From positions 1 through 38,185 of the forward strand of contig CAIWMA010000439.1 of the NCBI GenBank assembly GCA_903913645.1: a stretch of 38,185 nt of DNA. Direction: 5' to 3'. Position 1 is the stretch's first letter. The number at the start of each line of letters is the position of its first letter. This DNA is from an uncultured Bacteroidales bacterium. GTDB taxonomy: Bacteria; Bacteroidota; Bacteroidia; Bacteroidales; UBA4417. Below, in pieces: positions 24,886-32,948 of this stretch. Made by a program: the position numbers and the translations under genes. The notes beneath the pieces were generated by a model, which worked only from the letters and a program-made list of their open reading frames with translations, made no database searches and had not been told where the DNA came from.

Positions 24886-25623
24886 TTGATCCCAGCAATC
24901 ATACGCCTGCCAGAAATCAAATCCACCAACAGCTATGCCATCGAACTCCTCTCAAAAGAGCGGCCGACAGAAGGCTGTGTGATTATTACCGATCACCAGA
25001 CTGCCGGAAAAGGCACTGATACAAATACATGGGAAAGCGAAAAAGGGAAAAATCTTACGTTCAGCTTGATTTTATACCCTGCCTTAGCGGCCGATCAGCA
25101 GTTTATTCTTAATAAGGCAGTTGCTCTGGGAATTTATGAATTCCTACGGGCGGAACTTCCCGGCCACAGAGTTTCTATAAAATGGCCAAATGATCTTTAT
25201 ATTGTTGATAAAAAAATATGTGGGATACTGATTCAAAACTCAGTAACAGGAAATAAGCTGGAATACATGGTTGTAGGAATAGGGCTTAATGTGAATCAAA
25301 CTCTTTTTACAAGTGATGCACCAAATCCGGTATCAATGAAAATGGTAACCGGTACGGAATTTAACTTAGACGAAATCCTTCAGAAATTATTGCATTCCAT
25401 CTTTTTACGCTACACGCATTGTAATCCCCGAACAACCAGGAAAATTGAAAGCGAATATCTGACAGCGCTTTATCGACTGGAGGAATGGCACGATTATCTT
25501 GTGAAAGGAGTCAAAGTCCATTCAAAGATTACAGGCACAAATGCCTATGGCCAATTGCTATTGGAAAATCAGACAGGCGAAACTATAGTTTGTGATTTAA
25601 AGGAAGTGAAATTTATTATCTGA
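24886..25623 (+). CDS. birA: Biotin-[acetyl-CoA-carboxylase] ligase
   Basis: A 245-residue ligase without a DNA-binding domain, so it should attach biotin to carrier proteins but not repress biotin genes. The core motifs are STNSYAIELL, the biotinyl-AMP loop region GKGTDTNTWESEKGKNLTFS (41-60), KWPNDLYI with the catalytic-type Lys, KKICGILIQ and VVGIGLNVNQ. The adenylate loop is unusual: E. coli has GRGRRGR here, while this protein has GKGTDTN, lacking the arginines. The start is TTG at 24886; upstream in frame there is a TAA and no ATG. It is divergent from rsfS. Cytosolic. Confidence 0.93.
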   Translation: MIPAIIRLPEIKSTNSYAIELLSKERPTEGCVIITDHQTAGKGTDTNTWESEKGKNLTFSLILYPALAADQQFILNKAVALGIYEFLRAELPGHRVSIKWPNDLYIVDKKICGILIQNSVTGNKLEYMVVGIGLNVNQTLFTSDAPNPVSMKMVTGTEFNLDEILQKLLHSIFLRYTHCNPRTTRKIESEYLTALYRLEEWHDYLVKGVKVHSKITGTNAYGQLLLENQTGETIVCDLKEVKFII

Positions 25624-25696
25624 TCGCTGATAAGGATCAATTCTATTTTTAGTAATGCCTACAAGCGTTTTGCGAAACGTAAGTTTTGCTAAAAAC

Positions 25697-25732
25697 CAAG
25701 ATCCAAAATCCATGAATGGAAATTGGATCTTG
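25697..25732. repeat. Strong hairpin between birA and the XylF-like gene
   Basis: CAAGATCCAA (25697-25706) and TTGGATCTTG (25723-25732) form a perfect 10-bp stem, with an inner TCCA/TGGA pair in the loop. Lying between convergent genes it is probably a terminator, but it has no T tract on either side. Confidence 0.65.
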
Positions 25733-25775
25733 AGGTCTTCGAAACATGATAAACTCATTTTTCCTGTGAATCAGA

Positions 25776-26762
25776 TCACTTTGCCTTTTTGCTGGTATTG
25801 ATTTCCATTCCAATATTTCCCCTGTTTACTGAAATGGGATCAATCAGAAGTGACGGCACCAGTTTAGTTCCGTTATTAACAGTATAGGTAGCATAGAATA
25901 TTGTATTGCCTTTAGCCAGATCCATTGCCATGCGGGCAGCATTGGAAGCCAAATCCTCAATTGATTTATAAACTGACATCGCCTGCAATCCAAGCACAAT
26001 ATTTTCGCGGGCCTTAGTATCAGCATCCTGACCTGCTACCAGGACTTTACCAGCCAGCCCTTTTTCCTGTAAAGCTTTTATTGCTCCGCTTGCTAGAAGA
26101 TCATTACCGCAAATAATGGCATCTACTTTATTATTACTCAGGCATTCCTTTGCGGCTTCATAGCCATCTTCGAAAGTCCATGCTTTCACCATTTTATTAT
26201 ATATCAGTTTAATATCACCACGTTCGATATAAGGCTGGAGAATCCCCATTTGCCCAAATTGCAGCAAAAAGGAATTTTTGTCGATGAATGCCCCTCCAAT
26301 AAGTGCAACATTCCCTTTTTGTAACCTGTTCTTGATATAATCTGCCTGAAGTTGACCGACCTTAACATTATCAAAAGAAACATAATAATTGACATTAGCC
26401 TCCTGGATCAGCCGGTCGTATGAAATCACTTTTATAGAAGCCTGATTTGCCAGTTTTACAATCTCAGCTGCTTTCTTCAGGTCAACCGGTAATATTACCA
26501 GGACATCAACTTTCTGACCAATAAGTTGTTTTGCCTGTTCGAGTTGTTTGTCAGCATCGCCATGAGCGGAAAGGCATATCACTTTCCCTCCCAATTTATC
26601 AACATTTTGAATAAAAAACGTTGTATCCTGAGCCCATCGCTCAACATTGTACTGATCCATTAATAAACCGATCACTGGTACTTTTTCCCGTGGTTTGCAG
26701 GATTGAATGAAGATTGACCCTGCTAAAAGCAAAATTGCAGAAAAGACTATACTGGTTTTCAT
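25776..26762 (-). CDS. Orphan XylF-like sugar-binding lipoprotein
   Basis: A 328-residue type 1 periplasmic binding protein. The signal peptide ends in SIFIQSC, so Cys22 is the probable lipidated residue (Bacteroidota accept relaxed lipoboxes). The fold motifs are VIGLLMDQYNVERWAQD, ILPVDLKKAAEIVKLAN, VISYDRLI, YYVSFDN, VDAIICGNDLLASGAIKAL and AGQDAD, close to D-xylose-binding XylF. No ABC ATPase, permease or two-component gene adjoins it. It may work with a distant transporter or as a sensor; both are inference. A gap of 299 bp separates it from the Hdr-like operon upstream, so it probably has its own promoter, which I could not identify. Confidence 0.88.
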   Translation of the reverse strand: MKTSIVFSAILLLAGSIFIQSCKPREKVPVIGLLMDQYNVERWAQDTTFFIQNVDKLGGKVICLSAHGDADKQLEQAKQLIGQKVDVLVILPVDLKKAAEIVKLANQASIKVISYDRLIQEANVNYYVSFDNVKVGQLQADYIKNRLQKGNVALIGGAFIDKNSFLLQFGQMGILQPYIERGDIKLIYNKMVKAWTFEDGYEAAKECLSNNKVDAIICGNDLLASGAIKALQEKGLAGKVLVAGQDADTKARENIVLGLQAMSVYKSIEDLASNAARMAMDLAKGNTIFYATYTVNNGTKLVPSLLIDPISVNRGNIGMEINTSKKAK

Positions 26763-27061
26763 CGCGTGTATGTATTGGGGTTTATACTAATAGAGTTACT
26801 TACACAAATCCAGAAAAATGTCAATTTCAATCTTTTGATTGATGTTCTAAAGATAATGCAAAAATTTGAAAAATCATAATAATATCGAAATTATATTCTA
26901 TTCAGATTTATATATATGTCTGTTTATCTGCTTTATATAAACATTTTACATAACAGGATAGTTATATAAGCAGGTTAAATGAATAATTTTCGGAATTGAA
27001 TTATTTCGGTTTTTTCAGAATTAGTACAAGAAAATTATACCTGGAGAAAAAAGAAATCAGC
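26763..27061. other. AT-rich gap between the Hdr-like operon and the XylF-like gene
   Basis: About 300 bp with no ORF, no clear hairpin and no exact TAnnTTTG on the minus strand. I see nothing definable in it. Confidence 0.5.
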
Positions 27062-28891
27062 CTATAGTTTAACCATATCAACTGTTTGCTTATGTAACTT
27101 GTTTAGAGCCAGGTTTTCGGCAACAACTTCAGCAATATCTTTCACTACAGTTGCATTTCCAGAATCAAAAGTCTTTTTACAGAGCGGGCAAGCAGTAACC
27201 AGTATGTCAGGTTGAGATTCGCAGAGAATTGTAAGCGCTTTGTCCCTTATCAAATTTCGTTTTACGGCATCCATGTTTAAATCGCCAATGCTTCCTCCGC
27301 AACAAAGTGAGTTCACACGTTCTTCAGAAACATCGGCCACTTCGGCGATTTGTTTCAACACATTTCGTGGTTGTTCGTAAATTCCTGATCCTCTCCCTAA
27401 TTCGCATGGATCGTGATAAACGGCTTTGAGATCAGTTTGCCTCAATACTAGTTTGCCATCCTTAACCAGGTTATAAATAAAAACTGAATGGTGCATCACC
27501 TGAATTCCGTCCAACTGATAATCATCATTAAAGACCTTGTAGCATATTGGGCATGAAGTAACCAATATTTTAGCTTCTGTATTTTTTATTTTTGCGGAGT
27601 TTTCTGAAATAAGTGTAAGAGAAGCCTCTTTCATCCCGGCAAGTTTCAATGGACGGCCACAACATACCGATCCATCTTCATCCAGAAAGGTAAAATCAAT
27701 TTTTGCTTTTTCGAAAATCTGCAACATAGCCCGTTTAACGCCGGGAGTAAGATGGCCCATACAACCAGCAAAATAAACGACTTCAGCCTTTTTTTCAACA
27801 ATAGGTTGGTTAACAAGATACGTAAAATCAGAGGCAAAACCTTTATTATCAACACCTCTGGCTCCTATTCTCAATCCGAGTGTATCAATTCCAACCGGGC
27901 ATACTTCGAGACACCGGCCGCACATCATGCAGTTCGAATTAAGCTGAACCTCAGGCAGTTTTTCGCGTAATGAGCGGATAAAGTACACGGCTGTTGATCC
28001 TGTAAGCCCGGCCTGGTTCATCTGGCAAACATCGATACAAACGCCGCACCGTGGACACGAACGTATTTCTATTTCACTGAAGCTTCCAGGATATTTACCT
28101 TGATCGATTCCCGCGTTACGTAAAAAGATTAGAATGATTTCCGTAGGAATATGCATAAATCTACTCCAGGGAAGTGTTACAAAGAAAATGCCGAGCATTG
28201 TAGAATATGCCCACCAGGCAGGGTAAGCCATGTATTCTAGAGGGAGAATTGCGTCGAAAATACTGCCCAGTGTGTTGGTAAGAAATCCTCCCCCTTTGTA
28301 TATTCCTGCGGTAAAACTCTCGGCAAGAAGACGCATCGGGAAAATAAGCCAGAGCGAAGTGATTGCCCACCTGTCAAAACTATTATGAACAGTTGTTCTT
28401 TTCAATCCAAACCATTTTGATCGTGTTCGTTTTATAACTGCTAGAACTAATCCTGACAAAACAAATAAAAGAATCAAATCCATTGTAAACCTGAAAAAGC
28501 CAGGCAAAGTGAATATTTCAAAGGGAAGCACCCGTTTGTCGTGAATAAAAAATTTTAGAAAGATAGGGTAATAAGGTGGATTGATATGCCCGCCGCTATA
28601 GACGCGTGATTCAATGTTTCCCATCACAATCAGCAAAAACCACCCAAGTGCAAAACTCATATGCATGTAGCCCAGCAACGGATTCCTTTTAAACATCCGT
28701 CGATGCAAAAGGCTTTCAAGGAAAATTTCATTTACTGTTTTCAGCAAATTAAAAGAGAAAAGTGCCATTCCTGCCTTCACCCGATCGGATGCATCCATCA
28801 TGGCAATCCAGCGGCTGTATTTAACCACTAAAACACCCAGAAGGAATAATAATCCGATAAAAAATGGAAGTACAAAAAGGTCAAAGGTCAT
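27062..28891 (-). CDS. Membrane cytochrome b-HdrD fusion, heterodisulfide-reductase-like
   Basis: A 609-residue protein. Residues 1-255 form five or six TM helices resembling the NarI/HdrE/QmoC cytochrome b module, with candidate heme His residues such as His76. Then come two 4Fe-4S motifs, Cys279/282/285/289 and Cys321/324/327/331. Two complete CCG domains follow: Cys377, Cys410-411, Cys447/450, and Cys496, Cys530-531, Cys568/571. In HdrD such motifs bind the non-cubane 4Fe-4S clusters that reduce disulfides. The fusion predicts electron transfer between the quinone pool and a thiol/disulfide or similar two-electron substrate. It is the last gene of the five-gene set, about 50 bp after the small HdrC-like gene. 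The substrate is unknown. Confidence 0.9.
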   Translation of the reverse strand: MTFDLFVLPFFIGLLFLLGVLVVKYSRWIAMMDASDRVKAGMALFSFNLLKTVNEIFLESLLHRRMFKRNPLLGYMHMSFALGWFLLIVMGNIESRVYSGGHINPPYYPIFLKFFIHDKRVLPFEIFTLPGFFRFTMDLILLFVLSGLVLAVIKRTRSKWFGLKRTTVHNSFDRWAITSLWLIFPMRLLAESFTAGIYKGGGFLTNTLGSIFDAILPLEYMAYPAWWAYSTMLGIFFVTLPWSRFMHIPTEIILIFLRNAGIDQGKYPGSFSEIEIRSCPRCGVCIDVCQMNQAGLTGSTAVYFIRSLREKLPEVQLNSNCMMCGRCLEVCPVGIDTLGLRIGARGVDNKGFASDFTYLVNQPIVEKKAEVVYFAGCMGHLTPGVKRAMLQIFEKAKIDFTFLDEDGSVCCGRPLKLAGMKEASLTLISENSAKIKNTEAKILVTSCPICYKVFNDDYQLDGIQVMHHSVFIYNLVKDGKLVLRQTDLKAVYHDPCELGRGSGIYEQPRNVLKQIAEVADVSEERVNSLCCGGSIGDLNMDAVKRNLIRDKALTILCESQPDILVTACPLCKKTFDSGNATVVKDIAEVVAENLALNKLHKQTVDMVKL

Positions 28892-28943
28892 TGCAGTGGG
28901 TCAGGGGTTAGGATTTGGTTATTGGGATTCAGGGATGAATTTA

Positions 28944-29315
28944 CTATTTAGTATTTACAGTTTCTGCTGACAACTTTTTATCATACAAAGCTTTACCAAT
29001 TTGGATTACAAGATTACGGGTACTTACATTCCGCGGACAAACCAATTGACATTTACCGCAAAGCATACATTTTGAAACTTCATTTTCCAGGCTTTTTGTC
29101 TCGCCACGACGTAATAAAAGGATAACCTGCCTGAGGCTGAAATCAGTAAACTGACCAGCTGTGCATGTAGCAGCGCAAGTTCCGCACGAAATACAGAGAT
29201 TTAATGTAGGTTCAGCTTTTGCAATAATCTTACAGATATCATGGTTGTTGGCATCATAATCAATCTGCCTGTCTCGCGTTATTGAATATCCAAAGTATTT
29301 CGCTTTCTTTTCCAT
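28944..29315 (-). CDS. Small HdrC-like 4Fe-4S dicluster protein
   Basis: A 123-residue protein with two cubane cluster motifs, Cys41/44/47/51 (CISCGTCAATC) and Cys83/86/89/93 (CMLCGKCQLVC). These lie in a helical frame typical of HdrC and the soluble half of QmoC. The usual Pro after the first motif is Thr. It lies 9 bp after the HdrA-like gene and probably passes electrons between that flavoprotein and the membrane subunit. It differs from the longer HdrC at 31531-32241, so the operon holds two HdrC-type subunits. Confidence 0.88.
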   Translation of the reverse strand: MEKKAKYFGYSITRDRQIDYDANNHDICKIIAKAEPTLNLCISCGTCAATCTAGQFTDFSLRQVILLLRRGETKSLENEVSKCMLCGKCQLVCPRNVSTRNLVIQIGKALYDKKLSAETVNTK

Positions 29316-29324
29316 AAAAGCCGC

Positions 29325-30344
29325 TTATGATTTCAGGTAATCTGCAACTGCCAATGCAGCAGAACGGGCATCGGCAAGCGTGTCGGAAACAGATTTCGGA
29401 CCGGAACAAGTACCGGCAACAAAAACGCCAGGTATTTCAGTACTATTAGTATGTAATACTTCGTCAAGCGGCTGAATAAATCCATCGGACACATTTTTTA
29501 AGCCTAACATGTTAGCCAGGGGTTTTGTATCGGGAGCAGGTTCCATACCTGCCATCAGAACCAATAAACCAACTTTGATGCGGAGAGGTTTGCCCAACAA
29601 GGTATCCTCAACTTTCACTACAATGTTACCGTCTCTATCTTCGGTTGATTCGCTGAGCCTGCCACGGATAAACTGAATATTGTATTTTTCCTGTGCTTCT
29701 TTGTAAAGCTCTTCATAATGCCGGCCGAACATGCGCAAGTCCATATAAAAACAGAAAACTTCGGCATCGGGAAGCAATTGTTTGACCTCAATGGCTTGTT
29801 TAACAGCAGTAATACAACATACTTTTGAGCAATGCAGGTTGTTGACTTTTTCATCGCGGGAGCCTACGCAATGCACAAAACCAACCCTTTCGGGTTTATT
29901 GCCATGCCTGTTTACAAAAGCTTTCCCCGAAGCAAACAATTCTTCCAGATCGGCTGAAGTGATTACATTCTCATAAATTCCATAACCATACTCTTCTTTA
30001 CGATGAGAATCGAAAAGCTGAAATCCTGTAGTCAGTACAACTGCATCGGCCTTTTCCTGCCAGCCATTGTGGCCGGAAATTGTGAAATAATCATTTACAG
30101 CTTCCAGTCCTGTTACTTTAGTAGCTGTTTGAATTTTAATACTACTGTCTAATCCTTTCGTGATAGTCTCAAGGGCATCCTTCCCAGATAAAAGAGTTGG
30201 GAACAGGGCATGCCATTTTTTGAGATGACCGCCGGACACATCCTCCTTTTCAACCAATGTAACATGGAAACCCAACTTCGCCAGGCTTGCCGAAGTTTCG
30301 AGTCCTGCCGGACCAGCTCCAATTACAACTACGTGTTTTCCCAT
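29325..30344 (-). CDS. HdrA/QmoA-like FAD oxidoreductase subunit
   Basis: A 339-residue flavoprotein. The N-terminal Rossmann motif is VVVIGAGPAGLETS (6-19). The HdrA-specific insertion is present: HCVGSRDE, then HCSKVCC (Cys159, 172, 176, 177), which binds a 4Fe-4S cluster near the FAD in HdrA. GTCSGPKSVSDTLADARSAA (311-330) closes the FAD site. Compared with methanogen HdrA it lacks the N-terminal domain and both C-terminal ferredoxin domains, so it is closer to QmoA in layout. Classic flavin bifurcation with a partner hydrogenase or formate dehydrogenase is not supported locally. It lies 113 bp after HdrB and 9 bp before the small HdrC. Confidence 0.9.
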   Translation of the reverse strand: MGKHVVVIGAGPAGLETSASLAKLGFHVTLVEKEDVSGGHLKKWHALFPTLLSGKDALETITKGLDSSIKIQTATKVTGLEAVNDYFTISGHNGWQEKADAVVLTTGFQLFDSHRKEEYGYGIYENVITSADLEELFASGKAFVNRHGNKPERVGFVHCVGSRDEKVNNLHCSKVCCITAVKQAIEVKQLLPDAEVFCFYMDLRMFGRHYEELYKEAQEKYNIQFIRGRLSESTEDRDGNIVVKVEDTLLGKPLRIKVGLLVLMAGMEPAPDTKPLANMLGLKNVSDGFIQPLDEVLHTNSTEIPGVFVAGTCSGPKSVSDTLADARSAALAVADYLKS

Positions 30345-30457
30345 GTTTTTGTTTAGATCAGCGATATCTCTCTATGTAGGTATAAAAAAAGATTTAAAAA
30401 CAAAGATTAACGATTTCAAATTCAGCCTTTGAATTAAACCAGGAAGAAATGCTGGCA

Positions 30458-31534
30458 TTACTCCGAATAAAACTTAAGATACGAAGGTGATTCGGGCATC
30501 CCCAGATCTTCCCCGTTTTTACCTTTAAACTTTCGTGAAGAATCATACGGTATTCCAATTTTATCCAGAAGAGGTTCAGCCGGAACCTGGTGTACCTGCA
30601 AGCCAATTTCCCATGGATCATAACCCATAATCATACCGGCAACTTCCTCATACGTAAATACCGGGATTCCATTATGGTTTTCCCCATACGTTTTTCCTTC
30701 CATTTCGCTGAGTGCATATTGCCAGCGGTCAAGGAACATAGGGCAGCCTGGGCAATTGGTTATAATCATATCAGGTTCATAGGGCTCCATCGACTCAAAT
30801 TTCTTTTTTGAACAGGAAAGTGAGAACCCTCGGTTAGCCTGAACGAGATACTGTCGGAATCCGAAGCCGCAACAATGGCGACGCTCCGGATAATCGATAA
30901 CTTCGCCGCCCCAGGCTTCAATCATTCCAGAAAGAACATAAGGATATTCGGCACCGCCAATACCTTTGTGTGGGAACATTTTTGAATAATGGCAACCTAT
31001 ATGTTCAACAACTTTTAATGGCTTTCCTGTATTTTTATCGACCAGTTTATATTTTGCTTTTGCCGCAATCTGATGCCTGAATTTATAGACAATATCGCTG
31101 GCATGCGCCAGGTTTTTTGGCTTGGTGAATTCACGGCCGGTTGCTTTGAAAAGATATTCTCTTATCTGTGCTTCCTTTTCAGGAAAATGATGCCAGGTAT
31201 CCAGGATTTCGGTATACAACCCGAAACTGGTAACACACGACGCTGCATAATTTTCGTAGCCGGCTTCCGTCATAAGCGCAAATTGCCTGGCAACAACGGT
31301 CATGGTAGTATCGAACGGAACCACATCCGAATGGTAGCCAATACCTGTGCAGGAAGTATGATGTTGCTCGTCGTGAATATCCTTGCCAAGTTCATCTTTC
31401 AGAATTTTTACAAACACAGCTTCGGCTCCCGGGAAGAAAGTCTGCCTGATACAGCTTCGGGCATAAAAATAATGATCATCGGCAATTTCCTTCTGATAAT
31501 CCTGCCATATCAGCCTTTTCCCTTCTAACTTCAT
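30458..31534 (-). CDS. HdrB-like CCG-domain subunit
   Basis: A 358-residue protein. The C-terminal CCG motif is complete: Cys181, Cys221-222 (HCCGFG) and Cys261/264 (NCPGC), as needed for one non-cubane 4Fe-4S cluster. The N-terminal copy is reduced: Cys28, a single Cys62 (SCTG in place of CCG) and Cys100 without its CxxC partner. This predicts one active cluster rather than the two of methanogen HdrB. Its ATG overlaps the HdrC stop by 4 bp (ATGA), so the pair is translationally coupled. The roughly 70-residue C-terminal extension has no motif I recognise. Cytosolic catalytic subunit by analogy. Confidence 0.9.
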   Translation of the reverse strand: MKLEGKRLIWQDYQKEIADDHYFYARSCIRQTFFPGAEAVFVKILKDELGKDIHDEQHHTSCTGIGYHSDVVPFDTTMTVVARQFALMTEAGYENYAASCVTSFGLYTEILDTWHHFPEKEAQIREYLFKATGREFTKPKNLAHASDIVYKFRHQIAAKAKYKLVDKNTGKPLKVVEHIGCHYSKMFPHKGIGGAEYPYVLSGMIEAWGGEVIDYPERRHCCGFGFRQYLVQANRGFSLSCSKKKFESMEPYEPDMIITNCPGCPMFLDRWQYALSEMEGKTYGENHNGIPVFTYEEVAGMIMGYDPWEIGLQVHQVPAEPLLDKIGIPYDSSRKFKGKNGEDLGMPESPSYLKFYSE

Positions 31535-32241
31535 TCGTGATTGTGTTTTTGATTGTTGGCAGTATATATATGCTGGAAATATTCACTATTGGTATCAGTA
31601 CCGAATTCAAGGCCCATTTCGGCGGCTTTTTCCTTCGAAAATTCCTCTATCTTGTCGTATCTTTCCTGCCCGCCGGTAATTTCAAATATTTTCTGCAATT
31701 CGTCAAGATCATCCTGCGAAATTTTTCGCAAGGCACCCGAACCTTCGCCATTATAATTTGCCCCAAGCTTATTCATGACCGGAATCAGGTTTTTATGTTC
31801 CCAGTCCCAGACAGGCCCTTGTTCGGGATGCATTCCCGGATCAACCATATCCGGACGCACACAATATCCTGAAGCTAAAATCTGATCACCAATGGTGCGC
31901 TTTACGGCTAGTTGCTGGCGGCCTTTTTCGGATTCGGTAAAAAATCCCATATCCTGGGATACCGACCGCAAAGCCATAATAAGCAATCCCGGGGCATTGC
32001 CACGCGGACACCGGGTTTTGCAGGACATACACTCGCCACAATACCAGATAGCATCACTGCTCATCAGTTCACGGATTTTTTCGTCATCCTGCGACTGGAC
32101 AGTAGTAGCGATAACCCTTGGATCGTAATTGTAAAATTCGGCAGCAGGGCATATTGCGGTGCATGTTCCGCAGTTTATACAGGCTTTCAGGCTTTCAACA
32201 AACCTGATATCATCTGCCAGCCGGTTATAAAGTTCGCCCAA
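31531..32241 (-). CDS. HdrC-like 4Fe-4S dicluster subunit
   Basis: A 236-residue protein with cluster motifs Cys21/24/27/31 (CINCGTCTAIC) and Cys68/71/74/78 (CGECMSCKTRC), then a long C-terminal region (about 100-236) absent from simple HdrC proteins. The start is TTG at 32241: a TAA lies four codons upstream and no ATG intervenes. It is the first gene of the Hdr-like operon and overlaps HdrB by 4 bp. The predicted role is to wire HdrB to the HdrA-like flavoprotein. The His/Asn-rich last residues have no obvious role. Confidence 0.9.
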   Translation of the reverse strand: MGELYNRLADDIRFVESLKACINCGTCTAICPAAEFYNYDPRVIATTVQSQDDEKIRELMSSDAIWYCGECMSCKTRCPRGNAPGLLIMALRSVSQDMGFFTESEKGRQQLAVKRTIGDQILASGYCVRPDMVDPGMHPEQGPVWDWEHKNLIPVMNKLGANYNGEGSGALRKISQDDLDELQKIFEITGGQERYDKIEEFSKEKAAEMGLEFGTDTNSEYFQHIYTANNQKHNHE

Positions 32242-32346
32242 AATATTTAATTATGGTGGTGGAGTAAATACTTTTATCTTTATGAATATCAAACAGATAA
32301 AAGTAATTTTAAATCTGATTTTATATATTCAGAATTAAATATCGGG

Positions 32347-32379
32347 CAAAGATAAATTAATCGCTCTTAAAGAATCAAA
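32347..32379 (-). promoter_or_regulatory. Promoter of the Hdr-like operon
   Basis: TTTG (32379-32376), a 21-nt spacer and TATCTTTG (32354-32347) on the minus strand fit the Bacteroidota consensus. The predicted leader is about 100 nt before the TTG start at 32241. Confidence 0.65.
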
Positions 32380-32404
32380 ATGGCTATATTTGTTATAAAG
32401 ACTA

Positions 32405-32445
32405 AATAAAAATAGCAGGGATAGAAACCTGCTATTTTATTTTAT
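32405..32445. terminator. Terminator after the pyrE/SRPBCC operon
   Basis: AATAGCAGG (32411-32419) pairs with CCTGCTATT (32428-32436). A-rich DNA on the left gives T residues on the minus strand, and T-rich DNA follows on the plus strand. Confidence 0.75.
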
Positions 32446-32467
32446 TATTGAATGATTAATACCTTAT

Positions 32468-32487
32468 CCCCGACCTGAAGGTCGGGG
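32468..32487. repeat. Short GC-rich palindrome, copy 2 of the dispersed element
   Basis: CCCCGACC and GGTCGGGG form an 8-bp perfect stem. In reverse orientation it matches the element at 19061-19080 with one core difference and shared flanks. It lies between the SRPBCC gene and its likely terminator. Confidence 0.75.
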
Positions 32488-32537
32488 CAAATTGTGTCCG
32501 GACTATTTTTGACTAGCTATTAACTATTCCCAATCAA

Positions 32538-32948
32538 CTATTCCTTTTCCATTTCCTCTTTCAGTTTCGGAACAATCATATCCACAAAATTCTGCAAAGG
32601 TTTTTCTGCCATCATGGCAATGAAAGGATTCATATCTGCATCAATCACCATCTGAGCCTGGCATTGGCCGGAGGTTGTTTGCCGGATAAAAGTTTCGAGT
32701 GTAAATCCAAATGGAAGTTTGCCTTCGCCAATCATAATTATTTCGGTGTTCGGAGTCTTGCTTGTGATACGCAAACCCAGTGTTGCCAAACCTTTAACTT
32801 CGAATGAACAGGAATCACCTGTCGATTGCCAGTTCACTACCTGCTCCGGCAGTAAGCGGGCAAAATTATCAAAATTGGTCAGGAAATCATATATTTTCTG
32901 TGGCTGGCAATCGATAATTGCTTTTTGACTTTCTATACGTTTGCTCAT
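32538..32948 (-). CDS. SRPBCC (START-like) family protein
   Basis: A 136-residue protein starting at the ATG at 32948 (MSKRIESQKAIIDCQPQKIY); an earlier in-frame start would lie inside pyrE. The helix-grip pattern is visible: an opening strand, KIYDFLTNFDNFARLLPEQV, GDSCSFEVKGLATLGLRI, and a long C-terminal helix (MAEKPLQNFVDMIVPKLKEE). Such domains bind hydrophobic ligands; the ligand is unknown here. Its ATG overlaps the pyrE stop (ATGA), so it is translated with pyrE. Cytosolic. Confidence 0.85.
   Translation of the reverse strand: MSKRIESQKAIIDCQPQKIYDFLTNFDNFARLLPEQVVNWQSTGDSCSFEVKGLATLGLRITSKTPNTEIIMIGEGKLPFGFTLETFIRQTTSGQCQAQMVIDADMNPFIAMMAEKPLQNFVDMIVPKLKEEMEKE

Noticed and set aside
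31073-31528. Plus-strand ORF of 151 codons opposite HdrB
   Set aside because: It is antisense to a well-supported CCG-domain gene and shows no family motif.
27062-32241. Methanogenesis-type heterodisulfide reductase acting on CoM-S-S-CoB
   Set aside because: Everything else in the window is Bacteroidota; HdrA is shortened and no methanogenic gene is present, so the substrate must differ.
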